A stretch of 64,000 bases of DNA from Legionella beliardensis (GTDB taxonomy: Bacteria; Pseudomonadota; Gammaproteobacteria; Legionellales; Legionellaceae), in NCBI RefSeq assembly GCF_900452395.1, contig NZ_UGNV01000001.1, forward strand, positions 2,133,501 to 2,197,500, in the 5' to 3' direction. Position numbers and translations under genes: made by a program. Positions 9,019 to 18,961 of the stretch are shown here, one piece after another. The notes below the pieces were generated by a model that was given only the letters and a program-made list of their open reading frames with translations, had not been told where the DNA came from and searched no databases. Within the stretch, counting starts at the first letter, position 1. Every line of letters starts with the position of its first letter.

Positions 9019-10875
9019 ATGTTAACCCTGCGCCAAGTCACATTTTCTCAAGGTAATAAAGTTTTACTTAAAAACGCCTCTATTGCATTACATGAAAAGC
9101 AAAAAATTGGTTTAGTAGGGAATAACGGTTGTGGTAAATCAAGCCTTTTTAGCCTTATTTTAGGCCAACTAACGACTGATGAAGGCGAATGCCAGCTTAA
9201 TCCGCAGTTGCGCATTAGCTCTCTTTCCCAACAATTACCAGACAGTAAAGAGACTGCATTAAACTTTGTTCTCTCTGGCGATGAAGAGTATTTCCTGTTA
9301 CAGCAGCGTTTAATTGACGCTGAGCGTTTAGGTCATGATGCCGATGTTTTAAGTTGTCATGAGCAACTAAATCAAACAGGAGGTTATAGTAAACCTGCCA
9401 AAGCCGCTACTATTATGAATGGCTTAGGCTTTAGCTTTAGCGAACAACAGCAACCTGTTAATAGTTTCTCAGGTGGCTGGCGTATGCGTTTAAGTTTAGG
9501 CCGCTGTCTTATGAGCCCGGCTGACTTAATTCTGCTTGATGAACCTACAAATCATCTAGATATGGAAGCAATTTTCTGGTTAGAAAAATGGCTTAAACAG
9601 AGTCCAAGTAGTGTGATTGTTATTTCGCATGATCGCGAATTTCTTGATGCCTTTGTCAGTCATATTTTACATATTGAACAGCAAAATACATTTCTTTATA
9701 CAGGTAACTACAGTGTATTTGAGCAAGCAAGAGCACAAAAACTAGCTTTGCTGCAAGCGACTTATGTCAAACAACAAGAGAAAATTAAGCACTTGATGTC
9801 ATTTGTTAATCGTTTTCGGGCGAAAGCAACAAAAGCCCAGCAAGCGCAAAGCCGGCTTAAAACGATTGCAAAGATGGAGATAGTTGCGCAAGCTCAAGTT
9901 GATTCACCTTTTTCCTTTGAATTTTATCCCTGTCATAAAGTTACTACGTCTCTTATCCGCTGTGAGCAAGTTACTATTGGTTATGAACCGACAACACCTA
10001 TCTTACAACGCATTAATTTGCTCATTAACCCAGGTGCTCGCATTGGGTTACTTGGCCCTAATGGCGAAGGAAAATCGACATTAATTAAAGCGCTAACCGG
10101 AAAACTCGTGCCATTATCGGGAGAAATTTCTCATTCTGCTCATTTAAAAATTGGTTATTATGCCCAGCATCAATTAGAAGAATTAAATTCTAGCTTAAGT
10201 CCCCTCGCAACAATTCAAGCACTGTCTCCGAATGCAAGTGAACAAAGTATACGCGATTACTTAGGGGGATTTAACTTTATTGGTGATACCGCAGTAAACT
10301 CTATTGAACACTTTTCTGGCGGCGAAAAAGCCAGATTAGCATTGGCAAAACTAGTATGGCAAAAGCCCAATTTATTATTGCTCGATGAGCCTACTAACCA
10401 CCTTGATTTAAGCATGCGAGCAGCAATAGAAATTGCATTACAAAGTTATGAAGGTGCTTTAATCTTAATTTCTCACGATAGACATTTACTGCGTAGCGCC
10501 GTTGATGAATATTACTTAGTTTATCAAAAACAAGTACAACCCTTTAAAGGTGATTTAGATGACTATTATAATTGGCTAACCGATAAAACAACGGGAAAAA
10601 ACCAACCTACTTCTGAAGCTGGCGTAAATAACAATTATAAAGAACGAAAAAACTTACAAAATAAATTAAAAAAACTTGAACAAGAAGTAGTCAATTATCA
10701 GCAACGCCTAAATTTATTAGAAGATAAACTTGCCGATCAAACACTGTATACCGACAATTATTCTACTAAACTACAATCACTTTTACAGGAACAACAAGAA
10801 GTTAAAAATTCTCTACTTCTAGCTGAAGAAGAATGGTTAGCGGTGGCTTCCTTTTTAGAAGAAATCAGTGAATAA
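9019..10875 (+). CDS. yheS: ABC-F family ATPase, YheS type
   Basis: Ribosome-associated ABC-F protein with two ATPase domains and no membrane segments. 618 residues. Walker A GLVGNNGCGKSS near residue 33 and GLLGPNGEGKST in the second half; signatures FSGGWRMRLSLGR and FSGGEKARLALAK; two LLDEPTNHLD Walker B motifs. The linker RFRAKATKAQQAQSRLK and IHIEQQ-type segments match YheS rather than Uup or EttA. A charged, Gln/Lys-rich coiled coil forms the C-terminus (about residues 540-600). Members act on stalled or specialised translating ribosomes; the exact role is not established from sequence. Confidence 0.9.
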   Translation: MLTLRQVTFSQGNKVLLKNASIALHEKQKIGLVGNNGCGKSSLFSLILGQLTTDEGECQLNPQLRISSLSQQLPDSKETALNFVLSGDEEYFLLQQRLIDAERLGHDADVLSCHEQLNQTGGYSKPAKAATIMNGLGFSFSEQQQPVNSFSGGWRMRLSLGRCLMSPADLILLDEPTNHLDMEAIFWLEKWLKQSPSSVIVISHDREFLDAFVSHILHIEQQNTFLYTGNYSVFEQARAQKLALLQATYVKQQEKIKHLMSFVNRFRAKATKAQQAQSRLKTIAKMEIVAQAQVDSPFSFEFYPCHKVTTSLIRCEQVTIGYEPTTPILQRINLLINPGARIGLLGPNGEGKSTLIKALTGKLVPLSGEISHSAHLKIGYYAQHQLEELNSSLSPLATIQALSPNASEQSIRDYLGGFNFIGDTAVNSIEHFSGGEKARLALAKLVWQKPNLLLLDEPTNHLDLSMRAAIEIALQSYEGALILISHDRHLLRSAVDEYYLVYQKQVQPFKGDLDDYYNWLTDKTTGKNQPTSEAGVNNNYKERKNLQNKLKKLEQEVVNYQQRLNLLEDKLADQTLYTDNYSTKLQSLLQEQQEVKNSLLLAEEEWLAVASFLEEISE

Positions 10876-10949
10876 ATTAAGCGCTGATAAACAGTGCCTT
10901 AATCCGAAATCAGCTTCAGTTCATTTATTCTTTCAAAATGTGAACTATT

Positions 10950-11903
10950 TCAGTTAGTAGGAAAATCAAATAGCTTAGCTGCATTCTCACTTAGTATTTT
11001 TTTTACTAAATGCTCAGGTAGATTAGCTTCTTTAATATAATTGACTGCAAGTTGATACTTGTCTTGATTAGCATAAGGTTAATCGGTACCCAGTATAATA
11101 TGTTCTGCAGGATACACAGACAAAGCATGATGCAAAGCTGGGATGTGGCCATGACTTACTGTGTCAAACCAAAATTTTTTAATAAAATCACTAGGTTTTC
11201 CTACAATTTCGCCCTCTCCCCAATCTTTATATAAATTATCAATACGTTGCATGATCATGGGTAAACACCCCCCAAGATGGGTACTAACAAATTTAATATA
11301 GGGATAACGGCTGGTAACTCCTGAAAGGATGAGATGTAATACACCGTATGTGTCTTCAAATGGCGCACCAATAATCCAGGTCAATTTATAAAGCTGCGTT
11401 TGCTCTCCAGTACAACAACCCGCTGGATGTAGAAAAACCACAGCCTTTCTTCGATTCAATTCTGCAAAAATTGGTTCTAGCGAATTTGATGCAACTAAGG
11501 ATTTTTTTAATACCGTTGTGGTCAGCGTAACCCCTACCATCCCCAATTCATCATAGCAGCGATTAATCTCATCTAATGATTCTTGAATATGCGGAAGTGG
11601 AAATATACCAAAGGCTTTAAATCGTTTTGGGTATTTATTAACCAATTGCGCGTACAGATCATTTGCCATACGTGCCCCTTCAACTGCGTCTTTCCTGGCA
11701 GCAAAATAGGGAACTTGGGGTACAATCGAAATAACTTGCAAATCAACACCTGCACGGTCCATGTTTGCAAAACGAGTCTCCAATTCCTTCTCGGCTATCC
11801 CAGCCTTCATACAACGAGCTACATCAACTAAATCGCTACCCTTTTGTTCTGTATAATCGAGGTAATCTTTGGGAAAGCAATGGGCATGAATATCTATAAT
11901 CAT
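10950..11903 (-). pseudogene. Amidohydrolase (ACMSD-like) broken by one stop codon
   Basis: The intact part (11079-11903, 274 codons) is a metal-dependent hydrolase of the amidohydrolase-2 / aminocarboxymuconate-semialdehyde decarboxylase type: IDIHAH at the N-terminus, VFLHPAG, STHLGG, and GTD as the last residues. Here a TAA (11079-11081) interrupts what is normally GTDYP. The same frame continues without a gap for 42 more codons (PYANQDKYQLAVNY ... KLFDFPTN) to a TGA at 10950-10952, exactly the expected C-terminus. So one substitution (Tyr codon to TAA) truncates it. All the metal ligands lie before the stop, so residual activity cannot be excluded. It occupies the place after rnc where era usually sits. 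Confidence 0.85.
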
Positions 11904-11955
11904 CCTTATGACCCGGCTAGAATTTATTATTTATTATAGCTTACTCAGAATAATT

Positions 11956-12633
11956 TTAGTTTTTCAAAAATTGTAAAAACAGCTTAGCTGCCTCTTGTTC
12001 GGCTTTGCGTCGATTTGAACCTGAGCCAATTGTGCTGTTAGTCATGCCATTTACAGTGCATGAGATGTAGAAAATTTGCTCATGTTCTTCACCTTCTATT
12101 CGAAGTAAAGAATATTCTGGTAATGGCTTTTTCTTTGCTTGCAAAAACTCTTGTAATTGCGTTTTTGCATCTTTCAAGTTCGTTTGTAATTGTTTATGCT
12201 CTAAACGAGTGGCAAAAAATTTAAGAATGAGTTTCTGACACGCTTGCAGGCCGCCATCTAAATAAACCGCTGCAAAGACAGCCTCCAAAGCATCAGCTAA
12301 AATAGAAGCCCTACGAAATCCCCCACTTTTTAACTCACCCTGGCCAAGAAATAAATAATCACCTAATCCTATCTCCATAGCAATTTCAGCCAAGGTTTCA
12401 CCCTTTACTAAAAAAGCGCGCAACCGGCTTAATTGCCCCTCGCTTTCGTCTTGAAAACGCTGAAATAGCGCATCGGCGATAACAAAACTTAAAATAGAAT
12501 CACCTAAAAACTCAAATCTCTCATTGTTATCATTACCAGCACTACAATGCGTTAATGCTTGCTTCAAATAAGCAATATTTTGGAATTCGTATCCTATTTT
12601 CCGACAAAAACGGGGTAAATCAATGGGTATCAA
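11956..12633 (-). CDS. rnc: Ribonuclease III
   Basis: Cuts double-stranded RNA in rRNA and mRNA processing. The RNase III signature NERFEFLGDSILSFVIA and the second acidic site LADALEAVFAAVYLDGG are followed by a C-terminal double-stranded-RNA-binding domain ending in NRRKAEQEAAK. A TTG start at 12631-12633 is preferred over the ATG at 12654: AAGAGG lies 6 bases upstream of it, and the resulting protein (about 225 residues, starting MIPIDLPRFCRKIGY) matches the family length. It overlaps the end of the DUF4845 gene by 14 bases, suggesting translational coupling. Confidence 0.95.
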   Translation of the reverse strand: MIPIDLPRFCRKIGYEFQNIAYLKQALTHCSAGNDNNERFEFLGDSILSFVIADALFQRFQDESEGQLSRLRAFLVKGETLAEIAMEIGLGDYLFLGQGELKSGGFRRASILADALEAVFAAVYLDGGLQACQKLILKFFATRLEHKQLQTNLKDAKTQLQEFLQAKKKPLPEYSLLRIEGEEHEQIFYISCTVNGMTNSTIGSGSNRRKAEQEAAKLFLQFLKN

Positions 12634-13000
12634 CAGTAACCTCTTGCGATTCATTAAATTTAAATAATAGACTTATATTATAGACAAGAGGCTTTATTAC
12701 CAAATAATTTACCGTTACTCGATAATGATTCTCCTGATCAGTAGGTACAATAGTTACATTGTCTGCCTTAATCGTATCTATTCCATTGATATAGAGTTGA
12801 TTGAGTAATTTTTGTTTTAACGACTCAGCATCAAATGTCATATCTTCATTGCGTACATTATTTAACGCTTTAATAGAGCTTTTAACTTCATAATTCTGTA
12901 TATAAACAGGTACTATCCGCATGATTAAAACACCCAGAATTACAATGGTTGCTGCTAAAAGTACTACGCCAATAAAAGTAACTCCCTGTTGTTTACGCAT
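12620..13000 (-). CDS. DUF4845 membrane protein of the lep operon
   Basis: 126-residue protein with an N-terminal pilin-like start (MRKQQGVTFIGVVLL) and a single membrane segment at about residues 8-30, then a soluble periplasmic domain. It lies between lepB and rnc, the standard position of DUF4845 proteins in gammaproteobacteria. Its function is unknown. It ends inside the 5' end of rnc and starts 10 bp after lepB. Confidence 0.85.
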   Translation of the reverse strand: MRKQQGVTFIGVVLLAATIVILGVLIMRIVPVYIQNYEVKSSIKALNNVRNEDMTFDAESLKQKLLNQLYINGIDTIKADNVTIVPTDQENHYRVTVNYLVIKPLVYNISLLFKFNESQEVTVDTH

Positions 13001-13010
13001 TTTTCTTCCT

Positions 13011-13766
13011 TTAATGAATTAAATGACCTATTTTCGACCAACGGATGCTATCTGTTTTACCATTCCAACTCATCCAGACTAAAAAAGCCTTGCCTCGTAA
13101 ATATTCATCGGAAACAAAGCCCCAATAACGACTATCAGCGCTATCATCACGATTATCACCCATCATAAAATATTGTCCTTGCGGAACTTCTATTTCGAAA
13201 TCATAAGCGCCTACATCGGGACGAATGTAGATATCATGCTCGACGCCATTGAGATTCTCGCGGTACTTAGCTACCGCTTTACCTGAACTCTCATCTATTG
13301 TTTGTTCAACAAACGTTTGCTTCATTTCCTCGCCATTGACCGTTAGTACCTTATTACGATAAGCAATTTTATCACCAGGGACACCAATAACACGCTTTAT
13401 GTAGTCATAAGTAGGGTCAGGTGGCCAACGAAACACAGCAATTTGACCTCGCTTAGGTTTTGCCACAGGAATTACTTCTTTCTCAACTACCGGCAAGCGC
13501 AACCCATAAGCAAATTTATTGACAGCTAAAAAATCACCTACTAATAATGTAGGTTCTAAAGAGCCTGAAGGAATTCGAAAAGGCTCTACTAAAAATGAAC
13601 GCAGCAGTAAAACAATAAAAAAAACAGGAAAAAATGAGCGCGCGTATTCAATAATTTTATTAGGCTTTTGATTAGGGGCTCGCTTTTTTTGCCAAATAAG
13701 AATATCTAATAAATAAATAACACCGCTTACAAAAGAAAGGATAACTAATAACAACGCAAAATTCAT
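13011..13766 (-). CDS. lepB: Signal peptidase I
   Basis: Inner-membrane serine protease that removes signal peptides. 251 residues with N-terminal membrane segments at about residues 3-20 and 48-65. The catalytic Ser motif reads IPSGSLEPTLLVGD (Leu in place of the more common Met after the Ser). The Lys motif is YIKRVIGVPGD, and box E is MGDNRDDSADSRYWG. It follows lepA by 93 bp and precedes the DUF4845 gene, the usual lepA-lepB-DUF4845-rnc order. Confidence 0.97.
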   Translation of the reverse strand: MNFALLLVILSFVSGVIYLLDILIWQKKRAPNQKPNKIIEYARSFFPVFFIVLLLRSFLVEPFRIPSGSLEPTLLVGDFLAVNKFAYGLRLPVVEKEVIPVAKPKRGQIAVFRWPPDPTYDYIKRVIGVPGDKIAYRNKVLTVNGEEMKQTFVEQTIDESSGKAVAKYRENLNGVEHDIYIRPDVGAYDFEIEVPQGQYFMMGDNRDDSADSRYWGFVSDEYLRGKAFLVWMSWNGKTDSIRWSKIGHLIH

Positions 13767-13859
13767 AGTTTATTTTCCTAATAAAAAATTAACCTAGGAA
13801 ACTTAAGTTCATTTAATACCTTATCAATTTAAGGTAATTAAGTTGCTGCTTCTAAACAT

Positions 13860-15665
13860 CTATTTTTTTCTGTCTGTTTGGAACACAGCCATGAATGCTT
13901 CCTGAGGAATTTCAACATGTCCAACTTGCTTCATGCGCTTTTTACCCGCTTTTTGTTTTTCTAGCAGCTTACGCTTGCGAGTTACATCCCCACCGTAGCA
14001 TTTTGCTGTTACATTTTTGCGCAGAGCTTTAACGGTTTGACGAGCAATAATATGACTTCCTAAGGCTGCCTGAATTGCCACATCAAACATTTGCCTAGGT
14101 ATTAATTCACGCATTTTATCAGTTAAACCTCTGCCTCGGCTTTGAGCCGCACTGCGATGTACAATCACGGCTAGCGCATCTACTTTTTCACTATTAATGA
14201 GTACATCTAATTTAACTAAATCTGCTTCGTCAAAGCGTAGAAAATTATAATCCAGTGATGCATAACCTCTGCTAACTGATTTTAATCTATCAAAAAAATC
14301 TGAAACAACTTCACTCATAGGTAAATCATAAGTCACAGAGACTTGACGACCACTGTACATCATATTTACTTGCACACCCCGTCTTTCAACACAAAGTGTG
14401 ATGATCTGCCCTAAGTAGTCATTCGGTACTAAAATATTAGCTCTGACAATAGGCTCAAACATTTGCTTAACTTGTTGAGTGGGCGGTAACTGGGAAGGGT
14501 TATCTATCATCAGCGTTTCACCCTTGGTCGTAATGACTTTATAAACCACTGTTGGCGCCGTTGAGATTAAATCAAGATTGTATTCTCGCTCTAGGCGTTC
14601 TTGCACAATTTCCATATGCAACATACCTAAAAAACCACAGCGAAAACCAAAACCTAAGGCTTCTGAAGATTCTGGTTCATAGAATAAAGATGCATCATTT
14701 AAACTTAACTTTGCGAGTGCTTCACGAAATGCTTCAAAATCGTCAGCGCTAATAGGAAATAACCCTGCATAAACCTGTGGTTTTACCCGTTTAAATCCCG
14801 GCAAGGGCTGTTCAGCTTGAAACTTTTCAAGGGTTAATGTATCACCTACGGGTGCACCTTGAATATCTTTAATACCAGCAACAACATAACCTACTTCACC
14901 AGCTTGCAGCATATCGGTTTTAGTACGTTTAGGCGTAAAAATTCCAATTTGATCAACTTCGTATGCTCGGCCTGTTGACATAACACGCATTTTATCACCT
15001 TTACGTAGCGTGCCATTGACAATACGAACTAAAGAAACAACCCCTAAATAACTATCAAACCAGGAATCAATAATCAATGCTTGTAATGGTGCATCAAGCT
15101 CGCCTATAGGTGGAGGAATATATTGTACTAGCGCTTCTAGTACTTCTACAACGCCTAATCCACTTTTAGCACTTGCGTGAATAGCATGTTGGGCTTCAAG
15201 ACCAATAATATCTTCAATTTCACTAATGACTCGCTCTGGTTCTGCTTGTGGCAAGTCAATTTTATTAAGTACGGGTAAGACTTCTAAATTCTGCTCAATT
15301 GCTGTATAGCAAACAGCCACAGTTTGAGCTTCTACACCTTGTGCAGCATCAACCACTAAAATAGCGCCTTCACACGCAGCCAACGAGCGAGAAACCTCAT
15401 AGCTAAAATCAACATGGCCGGGCGTGTCAATAAAGTTAAGTAAATATGTCTTGCCATCACGTGCTTTATAATTTAAAGAGACACACTGAGCTTTGATGGT
15501 AATACCCCGCTCACGCTCAATATCCATAGAATCTAGCACTTGCTCAGCCATTTCCCGATCAGTTAAGCCACCACAAATTTGTATAAATCGATCGGCTAGT
15601 GTGGATTTACCATGATCAATATGAGCTATGATTGAAAAATTTCGAATTCGCGTTAAGTCGCTCAA
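13860..15665 (-). CDS. lepA: Elongation factor 4 (LepA GTPase)
   Basis: Ribosome-associated GTPase related to EF-G. 601 residues. G1 motif [14 protein letters not shown] at residues 14-27, G3 DTPGHVDF, G4 NKIDLP. The LepA-specific C-terminal domain ends with [20 protein letters not shown], where the ordinary EF-G domain IV is lacking. First gene of the lep operon, with a 207 bp divergent spacer to mltB. Confidence 0.97.
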   Translation of the reverse strand: MSDLTRIRNFSIIAHIDHGKSTLADRFIQICGGLTDREMAEQVLDSMDIERERGITIKAQCVSLNYKARDGKTYLLNFIDTPGHVDFSYEVSRSLAACEGAILVVDAAQGVEAQTVAVCYTAIEQNLEVLPVLNKIDLPQAEPERVISEIEDIIGLEAQHAIHASAKSGLGVVEVLEALVQYIPPPIGELDAPLQALIIDSWFDSYLGVVSLVRIVNGTLRKGDKMRVMSTGRAYEVDQIGIFTPKRTKTDMLQAGEVGYVVAGIKDIQGAPVGDTLTLEKFQAEQPLPGFKRVKPQVYAGLFPISADDFEAFREALAKLSLNDASLFYEPESSEALGFGFRCGFLGMLHMEIVQERLEREYNLDLISTAPTVVYKVITTKGETLMIDNPSQLPPTQQVKQMFEPIVRANILVPNDYLGQIITLCVERRGVQVNMMYSGRQVSVTYDLPMSEVVSDFFDRLKSVSRGYASLDYNFLRFDEADLVKLDVLINSEKVDALAVIVHRSAAQSRGRGLTDKMRELIPRQMFDVAIQAALGSHIIARQTVKALRKNVTAKCYGGDVTRKRKLLEKQKAGKKRMKQVGHVEIPQEAFMAVFQTDRKK

Positions 15666-15872
15666 TTGAAAAACCTATTGTTAAAATGTGTGTATTCTAG
15701 CTTATTAATCATTTTGCAGAAAGTATGTTTTGATGTCTATTCATACTTTAGCTCGTAAAATGTCCAGCATTTATACGAAATCTAGATTTAATATTAAATA
15801 AATAAAATAAATCAGCATTGTTGTCATTAAAATTCTTGCATACAATTAATACCTTTCATAAAGATAAAACGG

Positions 15873-16895
15873 ATGACCATGCGCTTATTTCTAACATTGT
15901 GTTTTGCTTTACTCACTTTTTGCAATCAGTGCATAGCCTATGCTGATGCAGCTTTTGTGCAACGCCCAGATGTGCAAAATTTTATTAATTTTATGGTAAA
16001 AAATCATGGGTTTAATAAGCAATATATCACCCAAGTAATGAATGATGTGCAGATACAGCCACAAATTATTGAGTCCATGGAAAAGCCTTATGAAAAAAAG
16101 CCCTGGGATATTTATAAGCAACTTTTTATAACTCAACAACGAATTGATGGCGGTATTGCGTTTTGGAAAGCTAATCACCAGGCTTTGCTACAAGCTGAAA
16201 AACAATATAAAGTGCCGGCTAGTGTTATTGTTGCAATCATTGGCGTTGAAACCTTTTATGGTAAACATCAGGGTAACTATCGGGTACTTGATGCTCTATC
16301 AACATTAGCCTTTAACTACCCCAAGCGATCTGCTTTTTTTACTAAAGAACTTACAGAATACTTACTGCTTTGCCGTGAGCATCAAGTTGCTCCCACGCAA
16401 TATTTAGGCTCTTATGCAGGTGCCATGGGCAAACCACAATTCATGCCAAGTAGCTACCGTTATTACGCAGCAGATTTCTTAGGAAGACCGAAAAAAGATT
16501 TAATGAATGACGATAGTGCGGTGATTGCCAGTGTAGCAAATTACTTTCATAAGCATGGCTGGAGTTTAAATCAAAGTGTTGCTCAACCAGCACGCGTAAC
16601 AGGCAACCAAGTTAAACGAATAAATACTAATTTTAAAAATGCAACTTATGCACCTAAACAACTTATCGCCGCCGGTATCAGACCTTTACTAGACACGCAA
16701 AAACAGCCTAATAAAGTTGGCTTAATTGCCTTAGAAACCGCCAAGGGTTCAGAGTATTGGCTTACTTATCCAAATTTTTACGTGATTACTCGCTACAATA
16801 ATAGCCCGCAATATGCCCTTGCTGTCTACCTGCTTGCGCAAGAATTACAACACCAATGGGCGGCGCTAACCATTAAAAAATCTGCTTACGTCTAA
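15873..16895 (+). CDS. mltB: Lytic murein transglycosylase B family
   Basis: Family 3 lytic transglycosylase that cleaves the MurNAc-GlcNAc bond of peptidoglycan. 340 residues. The signal peptide (about residues 1-25, ending AYADA) lacks a lipobox, so the product is predicted to be periplasmic rather than a lipoprotein. The catalytic Glu lies in AIIGVETFYGKHQGNYRV, followed by LSTLAFNYPKRSAFF and SYAGAMGKPQFMPSSYRYYA, which are MltB hallmarks. The first ATG of an M-T-M start is used; the second is equally possible. Confidence 0.92.
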   Translation: MTMRLFLTLCFALLTFCNQCIAYADAAFVQRPDVQNFINFMVKNHGFNKQYITQVMNDVQIQPQIIESMEKPYEKKPWDIYKQLFITQQRIDGGIAFWKANHQALLQAEKQYKVPASVIVAIIGVETFYGKHQGNYRVLDALSTLAFNYPKRSAFFTKELTEYLLLCREHQVAPTQYLGSYAGAMGKPQFMPSSYRYYAADFLGRPKKDLMNDDSAVIASVANYFHKHGWSLNQSVAQPARVTGNQVKRINTNFKNATYAPKQLIAAGIRPLLDTQKQPNKVGLIALETAKGSEYWLTYPNFYVITRYNNSPQYALAVYLLAQELQHQWAALTIKKSAYV

Positions 16896-16906
16896 TGTGA
16901 TCTCGG

Positions 16907-16932
16907 CATACATGCTATTTATAGCGTGTATG
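16907..16932 (+). terminator. Stem-loop after mltB
   Basis: catacatgct and agcgtgtatg pair around a 6-base loop (10 bp stem with one G-T pair) 11 bases past the mltB stop. No T-run follows, so it may act as a 3' stabiliser rather than an intrinsic terminator. Confidence 0.45.
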
Positions 16933-17095
16933 TCACTAAAGAACCTTATCCTATACGCATGAAGTCTAAACGCATCAATTTAAGCTTACAGTAAAACGCC
17001 GCTTAACTTTTTAAAAGTCTATTTTGGCCATTTTAAAAATTCTAGGTATACTGCTGTAGTGAACGATGAACTTCTTTAATTAAACAAGGATCGGT

Positions 17096-18244
17096 GTGTC
17101 TACCTGTTTTCTATTTATAAAACATTTAACTGATGAAGGCTGTTTAAGCTTAAGCTTAAATACCCAAGGTATCCTTGATGCACCACTAGCACAGCGTAGT
17201 TTTAGTGAAATTCAACAATTACAAGCCACTGCTAAAACCATTGTAGTTGATTCTGCTGAACATTTTAGTTTTCATCAAATCGAATTAGCTTGGCTTCCTG
17301 AAAAAAAAGCCCGAGTTGCCGTTCCCTATGCGCTTGAAGAAAAACTCGCTGAACCTGTTGAAGAGTTACATTTTTGCTTTAATAAACACTATTATGAACA
17401 AGGCCACTACTTAATTGTTGTCTGTAAAAAAAACTACCTAGCTAATATTCTTAATAAGCTAGATACCTATAATATTCGGATTGATTTCTTTACACTTGAT
17501 TGGTTTGCTCTCGCTCATAATGAGGCTTGCTTTTTAGATCATTACTTGTTAGTTCGTGATAATTCTAAATTCAATGGTCTCTTAAGCTTGGAATTAGCAC
17601 CTGTTTATTTAGAACAAATACCTCCCGATTTAACTTTATATACGTTTAATAACGATACACCACCTATTATGTTACCGCAGTCACAGCTCATTGATGAAGA
17701 GCCACTTGTTTGGGTAGCTAAACGCTTAAAAACACATCATCCAATTAATCTTTGCCAAGGGCAGTTTACTCATGATTCTACAGCAAAGAAGGTCAAAAAA
17801 TGGTATTATGCTGCTGCCGCTATGTCGTTATTGTGGCTGATTAGTTTAATCACTCTAAATAGCATTAAAATACACTCCTTAAATACGCAATTAAGCGCAG
17901 TAGACGCTCAAATTGCTACCATTTATCGACAGTTCTTTCCACAAGCGCAACAAGTTCTTAGCCCGCGATTTCGGATTGGCCAGCTACTTAAAGGCAGCAC
18001 GGATACTGATAATAATTTTTGGCTTTTACTCAATTCGCTTACCCAAGCTCTAGCAAACAACAATTCCACTATTGAGCAATTACGGTTTCAAAATCAAATC
18101 ATGCAAGTTACGGTAATTAGCCAGGATTTTAAAGCGCTTGAAGGATTGCAAATTAATTTACAGCGTAAACGCATCAATGTAAAACAAACCCAAGCTTCCT
18201 CGAAAGATAATCAAGTTATAGGTGTGTTGGAGCTTAATTTATGA
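17096..18244 (+). CDS. gspL: Type II secretion system protein L
   Basis: Bitopic inner-membrane protein of the type II secretion assembly platform. It links the cytoplasmic ATPase GspE to GspM. 382 residues: an actin-fold cytoplasmic part (about 1-230), a single membrane segment (about 236-257), and a periplasmic ferredoxin-like domain. The start is GTG at 17096 with AAGGA 5 bases upstream. It overlaps gspM by 4 bases. In Legionella the system is split across several loci and L-M form a separate pair (lspL-lspM), which fits the absence of other gsp genes here. Confidence 0.88.
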   Translation: MSTCFLFIKHLTDEGCLSLSLNTQGILDAPLAQRSFSEIQQLQATAKTIVVDSAEHFSFHQIELAWLPEKKARVAVPYALEEKLAEPVEELHFCFNKHYYEQGHYLIVVCKKNYLANILNKLDTYNIRIDFFTLDWFALAHNEACFLDHYLLVRDNSKFNGLLSLELAPVYLEQIPPDLTLYTFNNDTPPIMLPQSQLIDEEPLVWVAKRLKTHHPINLCQGQFTHDSTAKKVKKWYYAAAAMSLLWLISLITLNSIKIHSLNTQLSAVDAQIATIYRQFFPQAQQVLSPRFRIGQLLKGSTDTDNNFWLLLNSLTQALANNNSTIEQLRFQNQIMQVTVISQDFKALEGLQINLQRKRINVKQTQASSKDNQVIGVLELNL

Positions 18245-18714
18245 TGAATTATTGGAATAATTTAAATGATAGAGAAAAGTGGCTATTAGGCTTAGGATTA
18301 ATTAGTACACTCATCTATCTCTTTTATTTACTCCTTTACTCGCCACTCATAAGTGCAGTAGATGAAAAAGAAACGCAACTTAAAGAAAAGCAAGAGACCT
18401 TAATATGGATGCAACAAGTCAGACAGCAATTGCCTCATAAAAGTAACCTAAAGACTATTTCCAGTAGTAAACTATTAACTGTCATTGCCACTGAATTAAC
18501 CAATCAAGCCTTACAAAAATTCCCTTATCAATTGCAACAGACAAGCCAGGGCGATATTCAATTATCTTTTGAAAATGTACCCTATAAGACATTTTTAGTG
18601 TGGTTGTGGCAGCTCAATAATAATTATGCTTTAACATTAAAACAGTTAGTCATTGAAAAAACAGCGACTGTAGGCTTAGTTAAATTAACAGCCGTCATTG
18701 CCAGTAAAACATAG
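18241..18714 (+). CDS. gspM: Type II secretion system protein M
   Basis: Small inner-membrane partner of GspL. 157 residues with one membrane segment at about residues 15-36 and a periplasmic domain containing a predicted short coiled coil (DEKETQLKEKQETLIWMQQ). The start ATGATG overlaps the gspL stop, so the two are translationally coupled. Sequence identity within GspM is low in general; assignment rests on size, topology and position after gspL. Confidence 0.85.
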   Translation: MMNYWNNLNDREKWLLGLGLISTLIYLFYLLLYSPLISAVDEKETQLKEKQETLIWMQQVRQQLPHKSNLKTISSSKLLTVIATELTNQALQKFPYQLQQTSQGDIQLSFENVPYKTFLVWLWQLNNNYALTLKQLVIEKTATVGLVKLTAVIASKT

Positions 18715-18817
18715 TAAACCGTATTAGATTTCTTATCTAAGCTCTAGGCTATAGATTATCTTTTTATTAGGTTTTTTGAATAAGCGCTAGATTTTGCTTT
18801 AGTGCGAAACATAAAAC

Positions 18818-18909
18818 TGCCGTCATTGCGAACAAAGTGAAGCAATCCAGGTAAAGTCTATAATAAAACACCGTGCCGGATTGCTTCGCCAAGGCTCGTA
18901 AAGACGGCA
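18818..18909. repeat. Inverted-repeat element, gaagcaatccag family
   Basis: Imperfect 33-base arms: 18818-18850 (core gaagcaatccag) and 18877-18909 (core ggattgcttc), separated by 26 bases. Same family as the repeat at 3592-3733. It lies between gspM and the convergent SPOR gene and can form a long hairpin; the rest of this 247 bp spacer shows no gene. Confidence 0.75.
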
Positions 18910-18961
18910 TTTATATACATTTACATATTAGTAAACAGCTCATAGTAGTCAGGTAAGAGAG

